From assembly GCF_042432905.1 (NCBI RefSeq), contig NZ_JBHLWI010000068.1, positions 1 to 13,112 of the forward strand: a stretch of DNA of 13,112 bases, in the 5' to 3' direction. Source of the stretch: Fontibacter flavus (GTDB taxonomy: Bacteria; Bacteroidota; Bacteroidia; Cytophagales; Cyclobacteriaceae). Under the pieces are notes generated by a model. That model was not told the DNA's origin. It was given only the letters and a program-made list of their open reading frames with translations, and ran no database searches. Position 1 is the first letter of the stretch. The number at the start of each line of letters is the position of its first letter. Position numbers and translations under genes: made by a program. Shown piece after piece: positions 7,672 through 13,112 of the stretch.

Positions 7672-7703
7672 TTTGCTGTGTCTAAATTAATAATGTAATT
7701 TTA
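7672..7703 (+). promoter_or_regulatory. Promoter of the synthase-flippase pair
   Basis: TTTG at 7672-7675 and TAATTTTA at 7696-7703 are 20 nt apart, within the 17-23 nt window of Bacteroidota promoters; the -7 box differs from TAnnTTTG only in its last base. Transcription would begin roughly ten nucleotides before the ATG at 7720. Confidence 0.38.
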
Positions 7704-7719
7704 GCCAAATTTTATTCTT

Positions 7720-8670
7720 ATGAAAAAACCACTGTTGTCCGTTGTCATTACGGTATACAATGAAGAGGAGAACATCAAGCCTCTACTGGAAGCCACTTAT
7801 GAGGCTTTGAAAGAAATTGATTATGAGGTGCTTTTGGTAGAAGATGGAGCGACTGACAACACGGTAGCTGAAGTGAAAAAATATGCCAATGACAGGACCA
7901 AACTGATCATTTTTAATAAAAATTACGGTCAGACCACAGCCTTGGCTGCTGGAATTGATATGGCGCAGGGGATATATATTGCGACTATGGATGGTGATTT
8001 ACAAAATGACCCCACCGATATCCCCGGGATGTTGAAAAAAGCAATGGATGAAGAATGGGATGTGGTGGCAGGAAAGAGGGCTAATAGGAAAGATGGTTTT
8101 GTCTTAAGGAAATTCCCCAGCAAAATTGCGAATTACATTATCAGGCACTCAACAAAAGTATACCTAAATGATTATGGCTGTAGTTTGAGGGTATATAAGG
8201 CGGAAATTGCCCAAAACATGGGGTTATATGGTGAATTACACAGGTTCATACCTGTATTGGCAAAATTAGAAGGTGCCAGCATGACTGAAGTGGATGTGAA
8301 GCATCATCCTAGGATTCATGGTACCTCTAAATATGGGTTGAGCAGGACTTTTAAGGTAATGGCAGATTTGATTCTCATGCTTTTCTTTCAAAAGTATTTT
8401 CAAAGGCCTATACATATCTTCGGAACTTTAGGCTTGTTGTCTTTTGGTGTCGGTGTATTGATAAATCTTTATCTTTTAGTTCTTAAAATTTTTGGTGAGG
8501 ATATCTGGGGAAGACCTATTCTGCTATTAGGATTTATTTTTCTCTTGGGGGGGATTCAGTTAATTACTACTGGGATTATCGCTGAAATCATTATCAGGAC
8601 TTATTTTGAATCCCAGGAAAAGAAAACCTATAAAATAAAATCCGTCTATCAGGGTGCTGTTAAAGAATAA
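7720..8670 (+). CDS. Family 2 glycosyltransferase, polyprenyl-phosphate sugar synthase (ArnC/DPM1-like)
   Basis: A 316-residue protein with a cytosolic GT-A domain and two C-terminal membrane helices (about 231-257 and 266-292), the layout of ArnC, GtrB and bacterial dolichol-phosphate-mannose-synthase-like enzymes. Visible motifs are VVITVYNEEENI (8-19), EDGATDNT (41-48) for nucleotide-sugar binding, and MDGDLQNDP (90-98) with the metal-binding Asp91-x-Asp93. It should join a sugar from a nucleotide donor to undecaprenyl phosphate on the cytosolic face. It overlaps the next gene, a flippase-like protein, by 17 nt and is divergent from an ArnT-like transferase, which fits a charge, flip and transfer pathway. 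Which sugar is used cannot be read from the sequence. Confidence 0.92.
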   Translation: MKKPLLSVVITVYNEEENIKPLLEATYEALKEIDYEVLLVEDGATDNTVAEVKKYANDRTKLIIFNKNYGQTTALAAGIDMAQGIYIATMDGDLQNDPTDIPGMLKKAMDEEWDVVAGKRANRKDGFVLRKFPSKIANYIIRHSTKVYLNDYGCSLRVYKAEIAQNMGLYGELHRFIPVLAKLEGASMTEVDVKHHPRIHGTSKYGLSRTFKVMADLILMLFFQKYFQRPIHIFGTLGLLSFGVGVLINLYLLVLKIFGEDIWGRPILLLGFIFLLGGIQLITTGIIAEIIIRTYFESQEKKTYKIKSVYQGAVKE

Positions 8671-9538
8671 AATAGTCAAAACTTTTATCAAGCTGGCCCT
8701 CTCAGGGCTGGCTGTTTTTTTGGTTTTCAGGAAAATCGATGCCCAGGAACTTTGGCAAATCGTGAAATCAGCTGATTGGTTTTGTCTTTTATTGGCAGTT
8801 GCATTTTTTGTTCTTAGTAAAATTGCCACATCGCTTAGGTTGAATATTTATTTCAGAAACATAGGGTTGTATATATCTGAAAAGGAAAACCTTTTCCTTT
8901 ACATGAAGGGGATGTATTACAACCTTTTTTTACCTGGAGGGATAGGTGGAGATGGGTATAAAGTGTACTTACTGAATAAGAGATATAAGGTATCTGTAAA
9001 AAAACTACTGCAATCAGTTTTGTTGGATAGACTTGGGGGACTGGTATCAATTGTTTTTTTGTTGTTATTGTTCTTTTTGTTCATTGATGTGGAAGAAGAA
9101 ATTCTTCAGGGCTTTGCTTGGGATTATGTGTCCGTCGCCTTGGCAATCCTCGTATTTCCGGCTTTTTATCTCATTTATTTGCTATTTTTCAAGTCCTTTT
9201 TAGATTCTTTTATCGGGTCAAATCTTTATTCATTGGCCGGTCAATTATTACAGATAGTGAGTGCATATTTTATCTTGATTGCGATAGGGGTGGATGTCAA
9301 TATATTGGAGTATCAGTTTGTATTTCTCCTTTCTTCTATCGCTGCGGTTTTACCTTTGACAATAGGAGGAGTGGGTGTTAGAGAACTTGTATTTATTTTT
9401 AGTCATGAATTTATCGGAATTGATAAGAATACGGCGGTCGCTTTCAGTTTGATTTTCTTTTTGATATCGGCTTTAGTTTCTTTTACAGGTTTTTTTGTGA
9501 AAGTGGCGAATAAATTGGATAGGCCTGAGAAAGCTTAA
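8654..9538 (+). CDS. Flippase-like membrane protein (LPG_synthase_TM / UPF0104 family)
   Basis: A 294-residue polytopic protein with about seven or eight hydrophobic helices. Family hallmarks are NLFLPGGIGGDGYK (90-103), LLDRLGG (123-129) and LPLTIGGVGVREL (233-245). The family takes its name from the membrane domain of lysylphosphatidylglycerol synthase, but no synthase domain is present; stand-alone members beside polyprenyl-phosphate glycosyltransferases are often proposed to flip lipid-linked sugars. The start is a GTG inside the end of the synthase gene (17-nt overlap); no in-frame ATG occurs until past the first two helices, so the GTG is well supported and translation is probably coupled. 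The flipping role is inference from family and context. Confidence 0.87.
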   Translation: MLLKNKIVKTFIKLALSGLAVFLVFRKIDAQELWQIVKSADWFCLLLAVAFFVLSKIATSLRLNIYFRNIGLYISEKENLFLYMKGMYYNLFLPGGIGGDGYKVYLLNKRYKVSVKKLLQSVLLDRLGGLVSIVFLLLLFFLFIDVEEEILQGFAWDYVSVALAILVFPAFYLIYLLFFKSFLDSFIGSNLYSLAGQLLQIVSAYFILIAIGVDVNILEYQFVFLLSSIAAVLPLTIGGVGVRELVFIFSHEFIGIDKNTAVAFSLIFFLISALVSFTGFFVKVANKLDRPEKA

Positions 9539-9794
9539 TGTTTTAAGGTTGCTATTGGGTAGAAAAATCAATTCATAATAATTAGGCGATGTTATAAGTG
9601 TTGGCTTTAGGAAACTTATCTATCCGATTTTCTATTCTCAAATCTTCTTGTGTTTCTATTTGTGTAAATTAAATTATTCAAAGAAAAAATTAACTACTTT
9701 ATTTTTCACTGACCAGAATAACCTGATTTTTTTCTCATGAAATTGTTAAGGGGTAGCTGAGAAACTGTGAAGTTTTGGTAACTCATAAAATAGT

Positions 9795-9812
9795 TTTTTA
9801 AATATTTAAAAA
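9795..9812. repeat. 18-bp perfect AT palindrome
   Basis: TTTTTAAATATTTAAAAA is its own reverse complement. Allowing one T-G pair it extends to 24 bp (9792-9815), and ATAGTT (9790-9795) can alternatively pair with AACTAT (9819-9824). It lacks GC pairs and a following T run, so it is not a typical terminator; chance in AT-rich DNA is possible. Confidence 0.45.
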
Positions 9813-9836
9813 GCTTTTAACTATGTATGAAATTGA

Positions 9837-10061
9837 TTAAAATGGAAACTCAAATTTAAATTCTAGTGAATTTATTTTGGTTTGTAAAGTCGCTAAATGT
9901 GGCTGTTCTTGTGGTTTTCCATCAGCCAAAACAACAGGGATAATATCAGGTATAAATTTTTTGTTAAAAAACCGAAAAAAACCAAGTTGATTTATTGCAT
10001 TGGATCTAGAAAGTTGTTTATATTTGTCATGGGTGATTAAGCAACTTTTTCTACTGAGCAT
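9837..10061 (-). CDS. Doubtful 74-residue ORF, possibly a gene remnant
   Basis: A 74-codon open frame from ATG with no recognisable family. It is basic and Phe/Lys rich (FFRFFNKKF near 28-36, ending FKFEFPF), without a signal peptide or membrane helix. No promoter box was identified in front of it. It could be a real small protein, a decayed fragment, or an accident of AT-rich sequence; the last is quite likely. Confidence 0.25.
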   Translation of the reverse strand: MLSRKSCLITHDKYKQLSRSNAINQLGFFRFFNKKFIPDIIPVVLADGKPQEQPHLATLQTKINSLEFKFEFPF

Positions 10062-10078
10062 TTTAAGCTATGAGTTTC

Positions 10079-10123
10079 AAAATGAAGGTTATTTCGAGAA
10101 TTACTTTTTCTGACCTTCATTTT
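10079..10123. repeat. 11-bp inverted repeat upstream of a terminator
   Basis: AAAATGAAGGT (10079-10089) and ACCTTCATTTT (10113-10123) are perfect complements separated by 23 nt. On the plus strand this would form a stem-loop directly before the terminator hairpin at 10136. Confidence 0.6.
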
Positions 10124-10135
10124 AAAATCTAAAAG

Positions 10136-10156
10136 TCCGCGAAAGCGGATTTTTTT
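10136..10156 (+). terminator. Strong intrinsic terminator without an obvious gene
   Basis: Stem TCCGC/GCGGA with a stable GAAA tetraloop followed by seven T. The nearest plus-strand gene ends 600 nt upstream. It either ends a long 3' UTR of the flippase-like gene or a non-coding transcript. It sits 51 nt before the DUF4421 start chosen here, so that gene must have its own promoter in the short space between. Confidence 0.8.
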
Positions 10157-10207
10157 ATTATGTTGTGTTGGGTTTCACGGTAATTCATGTCAATTGTATT
10201 TTCTTAT

Positions 10208-11269
10208 ATGATAAAGTGGCGTTTGTCTAAAAGGTGTCAGGTATCTTTTGTTATGCTATTTCTCTTTTTTTTTCCAAACATTTTGTTAAATGCTCAGGAC
10301 ACAACCTACTATACTTCCTTTGACAAAATGATAACAACCAGGCTTTATGCTTCCAGAAAGTATACTGCACTGACTGTGTCGGATAAGGTTAATGACTTTA
10401 GGTGGCGTTTTGAGCCTAATTCAACTGTAAACCTTGGGCTTGGGGCCACTTATAATAACTTTACTTTGAATTTGGCCTACGGTTTTGGTTTTTTAAATCC
10501 AGACAGAGGTACTGGTGAGACCAAGTATTTAGATTTACAGGCCCATATGTATCCGAAAAATTGGGTGATTGATTGGTTCGGTCAAATCTACAAAGGTTAC
10601 TATATGGAGCAGTGGATTGATGGGGAAAAAGAAGTAGGCTTTCAACTTTACCCAAACATGGAAGTTAGAAAGTTTGGTTTTAATGTACAGCATTTATTCA
10701 ATGGTGATAAGCTTTCTTTAAAAGCAGCGTTTTTGCAAAGTGCTTGGCAAAAGAAGTCAGCGGGAAGTTTTTTGCTGGGTTTTGAGGCATACGGCGGTTG
10801 GGTTGAGAATGAAGGTTCAATTTTACCTGTTGAAATAGTCGATTCCGAACAAAGGAATTTCAGTCGGCTAGGTTTTCTTCAGATTGGACCAAATGCAGGG
10901 TATGCCCATACGCTTGTTTTTTGGAAGCGGTTTTTCGTAACCGGAGTAGTGTCTGCGAATTTGGCATTTGGGCCAACTTATGTAAATAATATCAATGGGA
11001 GAGAACGGAACTGGGGTATGTTGCCCAATGTATTTGGCCGGGTGTTTCTAGGGTATAATGGCCCAGTATGGTCTATTAATGCAAACTATTTGAGGAATTA
11101 TGTGCATTTGTCTTCTTTGGAGGATTATACAAATGCTTTTATTACGGGGAATTATCGTTTTAATTTTGTGTATAGATTTGAAGCAGGGCCAAAATTGAAG
11201 CCTTTTTTAGAATATGTAGACCCTGCCAGATATTTTCCCTTTAAGTCTAAGCAAAAGAAGAAAAAGTAA
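10208..11269 (+). CDS. DUF4421 family outer-membrane beta-barrel-like protein
   Basis: An exported protein of 353 residues from the ATG at 10208; an in-frame ATG at 10187 adds seven residues. I prefer the inner start because it gives a clean signal peptide: basic MIKWRLSKR, hydrophobic core, and cleavage near LLNA before Gln-Asp-Thr-Thr. The mature part resembles the Bacteroidota DUF4421 family (TTRLYASRKYTA, NLGLGATYNNFTLNLAYGFG, KYLDLQAHMYPKNW). Alternating hydrophobic residues and many aromatic girdle residues fit an outer-membrane beta barrel. It ends in a lysine-rich tail (KSKQKKKK), unusual for a barrel, whose last strand normally ends in Phe. No enzymatic or transport role is known to me. 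It stands alone between a terminator and the aldehyde dehydrogenase, 69 nt upstream of the latter. Confidence 0.82.
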   Translation: MIKWRLSKRCQVSFVMLFLFFFPNILLNAQDTTYYTSFDKMITTRLYASRKYTALTVSDKVNDFRWRFEPNSTVNLGLGATYNNFTLNLAYGFGFLNPDRGTGETKYLDLQAHMYPKNWVIDWFGQIYKGYYMEQWIDGEKEVGFQLYPNMEVRKFGFNVQHLFNGDKLSLKAAFLQSAWQKKSAGSFLLGFEAYGGWVENEGSILPVEIVDSEQRNFSRLGFLQIGPNAGYAHTLVFWKRFFVTGVVSANLAFGPTYVNNINGRERNWGMLPNVFGRVFLGYNGPVWSINANYLRNYVHLSSLEDYTNAFITGNYRFNFVYRFEAGPKLKPFLEYVDPARYFPFKSKQKKKK

Positions 11270-11326
11270 AGGCTCAAAGAAGGATTTTTCTTAGATTTAC
11301 AGGATTAGAATTGAAGAAAAAGTAAA
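11257..11326 (+). repeat. 14-bp direct repeat across the DUF4421 stop codon
   Basis: GAAGAAAAAGTAAA occurs at 11257-11270 (covering the stop codon of the DUF4421 gene) and again at 11313-11326. The sequence is purine-rich and simple, so it may be chance or slippage, but it could reflect a local duplication of the gene end. Confidence 0.4.
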
Positions 11327-11338
11327 AACCAAAATAAC

Positions 11339-12883
11339 ATGTCGGAATCATTTGGCGTACAAAAAGCCCTCGAAAGATTGGGAGTCCAATCTGAAAATCT
11401 CGGAACTTCAACTGGGAATCGATGGATTAACAGTGGAAAGGAATTTATCAGTTCATTTTCTCCAGCGGATGGAGCCTTGATTGGAAAAGTGCAGGTGACA
11501 GATGAGGAAAGCTATGAAAAAGTAATTGCACAGGCGCAGGATGCGTTTAAAGTTTGGCGGAATATGCCAGCTCCCCAAAGAGGGGAAATCGTCAGGCAGA
11601 TTGGGAATGCTTTGCGTGACGTGAAGGCAGATTTGGGTAAATTAGTATCTTATGAAATGGGTAAATCCTATCAGGAAGGTTTGGGTGAGGTTCAGGAGAT
11701 GATTGATATCTGTGATTTTGCAGTAGGTTTATCTAGGCAGCTTTATGGTTTGACCATGCATTCCGAAAGACCTGGGCATAGGATGTATGAACAATGGCAT
11801 CCGCTTGGTGTGGTAGGGGTCATTTCCGCTTTTAATTTTCCTGTTGCTGTTTGGTCTTGGAATGCCATGATAGCTTGGGTTTGCGGGGATGTGTGTATTT
11901 GGAAACCTTCAGAAAAAGCCCCGCTTTCAGGAGTGGCATGTCAGCATATTGTGGCAAAAATTTTCAAAGAAAATGGATTACCAGAAGGAGTTTCTTCATT
12001 GATTGTTGGAGACTATAAGGTCGGTGAATTGATGACAACCGATAAGCGGGTTCCTTTGATTTCAGCTACAGGTTCTACCCGAATGGGTAAAATCGTTGGA
12101 CAGGCTGTAGCTGCTAGGTTGGGTAGGTCATTATTGGAGCTTGGAGGTAACAATGCAATTATCATCTCTGAAAATGCTGACTTGGAGATTGCCATAAGAG
12201 GGGCCTTGTTTGGGGCGGTGGGTACAGCTGGACAACGTTGTACTTCTACGAGAAGATTGATCATTCATGAGTCTGTCTACGAAACTGTTAAAGAAAGACT
12301 GGCATCAGCTTATGGGAAATTGGTCATTGGGAATCCTCTGGATGAAAAAAATCATGTTGGTCCATTGATTGATAAAACAGCTGTGGAGATGTACTTGCAA
12401 GCCATTGAAAAAGTGAAAGCAGAAGGAGGGAAGGTGGTCGTAGAAGGTGGTGTGTTGTCAGGAGAAGGATATGAATCAGGTTGTTATGTTAGGCCTTGTA
12501 TTATTGAAGCAGAAAATCATTTCGAAATGGTACAAGAAGAGACTTTTGCTCCGATCTTGTATATCATGAAGTATAATACGTTGGAAGAAGCGATAGCAAT
12601 GCACAATGGTGTGCCACAGGGATTGTCATCAGCAATTATGACATTGAATATGAGAGAGGCGGAAGCATTCTTGTCAGCTGCGGGTTCCGATTGTGGTATT
12701 GCCAATGTGAATATTGGTACCTCCGGAGCGGAAATTGGTGGAGCCTTTGGTGGTGAGAAAGAAACTGGAGGAGGGCGTGAATCCGGATCAGATTCATGGA
12801 AGGCTTACATGAGACGTCAGACCAATACGATCAACTATAGTACGGCTTTGCCTTTGGCTCAGGGGATAAAGTTTGATATTTAA
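11339..12883 (+). CDS. ALDH7-family aldehyde dehydrogenase (alpha-aminoadipic semialdehyde dehydrogenase type)
   Basis: A 514-residue NAD(P)-dependent dehydrogenase of the antiquitin (ALDH7) group, whose members oxidise alpha-aminoadipic semialdehyde/piperideine-6-carboxylate in lysine breakdown or other aldehydes in stress protection. Seen: AFNFPVAVW (164-172) with Asn166, WKPSEK (188-193) with the cofactor-binding Lys189, GSTRMG (245-250), ELGGNNA (267-273) with general base Glu267, GQRCTS (298-303) with catalytic Cys301, and EETFAPI (400-406). The C-terminal GGAFGGEKETGGGRESGSD and LPLAQGIKFD are very characteristic of ALDH7. Length is typical. No other lysine-catabolic gene is in the window, so the physiological substrate stays open. 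A terminator follows. Confidence 0.95.
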   Translation: MSESFGVQKALERLGVQSENLGTSTGNRWINSGKEFISSFSPADGALIGKVQVTDEESYEKVIAQAQDAFKVWRNMPAPQRGEIVRQIGNALRDVKADLGKLVSYEMGKSYQEGLGEVQEMIDICDFAVGLSRQLYGLTMHSERPGHRMYEQWHPLGVVGVISAFNFPVAVWSWNAMIAWVCGDVCIWKPSEKAPLSGVACQHIVAKIFKENGLPEGVSSLIVGDYKVGELMTTDKRVPLISATGSTRMGKIVGQAVAARLGRSLLELGGNNAIIISENADLEIAIRGALFGAVGTAGQRCTSTRRLIIHESVYETVKERLASAYGKLVIGNPLDEKNHVGPLIDKTAVEMYLQAIEKVKAEGGKVVVEGGVLSGEGYESGCYVRPCIIEAENHFEMVQEETFAPILYIMKYNTLEEAIAMHNGVPQGLSSAIMTLNMREAEAFLSAAGSDCGIANVNIGTSGAEIGGAFGGEKETGGGRESGSDSWKAYMRRQTNTINYSTALPLAQGIKFDI

Positions 12884-12919
12884 ATAATCGATAAAAAAAT
12901 AGAGTTCTGAAATTAGCTA

Positions 12920-12953
12920 AAAGGGAGGGGCATAAATGTCCCCCTTTTTTTTT
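12920..12953 (+). terminator. Intrinsic terminator after the aldehyde dehydrogenase
   Basis: A GC-rich hairpin (GGGGCAT with ATG-T-CCCC, one bulged T, loop AA) followed by nine T, about 40 nt after the stop codon. Confidence 0.8.
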
Positions 12954-12985
12954 GTTCTAGCCATATGTTAGGAAACCATGGGAAT

Positions 12986-13009
12986 AAAAAAAAACCTCCG
13001 ATTTGGAGG
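12986..13009 (-). terminator. Intrinsic terminator behind the tRNA-like locus
   Basis: On the minus strand CCTCC and GGAGG enclose a 5-nt loop and are followed by nine T. It starts five nucleotides past the discriminator base of the tRNA-like element, showing that the locus belongs to a minus-strand transcript. It faces the aldehyde dehydrogenase terminator. Confidence 0.78.
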
Positions 13010-13014
13010 CTTAG

Positions 13015-13110
13015 TGGGAGTTGAGGGATTCGAATCTACCTGTAGTTAGACAGGCCCCCGACCCTTCCGACTGTAGTCGGAATGCTCTGAACCAGCAGGG
13101 CTAATGAGAG
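13015..13110 (-). pseudogene. Aberrant tRNA-like element (tRNA pseudogene or chimera)
   Basis: On the minus strand the order is: seven acceptor-side bases (13110-13104), TA, D-arm GCCC...GAGC with the loop GG (13101-13084), anticodon-type hairpin TTCCG/CGGAA (13082-13065), GGGTC variable region (13064-13060), GGGGG (13059-13055), TTCGAAT T loop (13034-13028), CCCTC (13027-13023), AACTCCC and discriminator A (13022-13015). No CCA is encoded. Three faults argue against a working tRNA. The 5' acceptor bases CTCTCAT do not pair with AACTCCC beyond one pair. The anticodon loop has 8 nt (ACTACAGT), or collapses into a 7-bp stem with a TACA loop. Twenty extra nucleotides (13035-13054), themselves a CCTGT/ACAGG hairpin plus TAGA, sit between the T stem and T loop. 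Removing them restores a 5-bp T stem. No amino acid identity can be assigned safely. Confidence 0.6.
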
Positions 13111-13112
13111 AT

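Larger units (their letters stand above)
9539..10207. other. AT-rich intergenic region of about 670 bp
   Basis: No convincing coding sequence. It holds an 18-bp perfect palindrome (9795-9812), a doubtful minus-strand ORF (9837-10061), an 11-bp inverted repeat (10079-10123) and a strong plus-strand terminator (10136-10156). Base composition is visibly richer in A and T than in the flanking genes. It may be a long 3' UTR of the synthase-flippase operon, a small-RNA locus, or the remains of a lost gene. Confidence 0.5.

Noticed and set aside
13015..13110. Class II tRNA (Ser, Leu) with a long variable arm
   Set aside because: If the extra hairpin were a variable arm, the five bases before TTCGAAT (GTAGA) would have to pair with CCCTC, which they do not; the GGGGG before the hairpin pairs instead.
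12995..13112. Tyr tRNA or other tRNA on the plus strand (CTGTAG resembles a GTA anticodon loop)
   Set aside because: The D-arm and T-loop signatures appear in the right order only on the minus strand, and the plus strand lacks a T arm after the supposed anticodon.

Overview
The window looks like a chromosomal segment of a Bacteroidota bacterium, most likely a Cytophagales/Cyclobacteriaceae-type organism. The reasons are moderate-to-low GC, several TAnnTTTG-type -7 promoter boxes in place of a classical -10 box, little Shine-Dalgarno sequence, signal peptides cut at Ala-Gln, and family content (a DUF4421 outer-membrane protein, a YwqK/MORN-like secreted protein, a TrxR-like ferredoxin reductase). 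The genus is inference only. I see no phage, IS element, CRISPR array or rRNA.

Layout. (1) Positions 95-2019, minus strand: a redox module made of a MarR-family regulator, a thioredoxin-reductase-like ferredoxin--NADP reductase and a 2Fe-2S ferredoxin, closed by an intrinsic terminator. Two near-identical 20-bp dyad elements sit on the -7 boxes of the regulator and of the reductase, which suggests the regulator controls both itself and the reductase-ferredoxin pair. (2) Positions 2103-2963, minus: a secreted, lysine-rich YwqK/MORN-like protein. (3) Positions 3096-4380, plus: a class I aspartate aminotransferase with its own terminator. (4) Positions 4394-9538: a lipid-linked sugar module of four genes in three transcription units. 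It holds two polytopic PMT/ArnT-like glycosyltransferases that face each other tail to tail, then an ArnC/DPM1-like family 2 glycosyltransferase overlapping a flippase-like (LPG_synthase_TM/UPF0104) membrane protein. Together they could charge polyprenyl phosphate with a sugar, move it across the inner membrane and transfer it to lipid A, glycans or protein. (5) Positions 9539-10207: an AT-rich gap with a doubtful 74-codon ORF, an 18-bp perfect palindrome, a long hairpin and a strong terminator lacking an obvious upstream gene. (6) Positions 10208-11269: a DUF4421 outer-membrane beta-barrel-like protein. (7) Positions 11339-12883: an ALDH7-family (antiquitin/alpha-aminoadipic semialdehyde) dehydrogenase with terminator. 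(8) Positions 12986-13112, minus: a tRNA-like locus with its own terminator but three structural defects (mismatched acceptor stem, anticodon loop of the wrong size, a 20-nt hairpin insert in the T arm).

Most genes are ordinary housekeeping or envelope genes. The points most worth a second look are the aberrant tRNA-like locus, the paired 20-bp operators of the MarR/ferredoxin module, and the four-gene glycosyl-lipid set.
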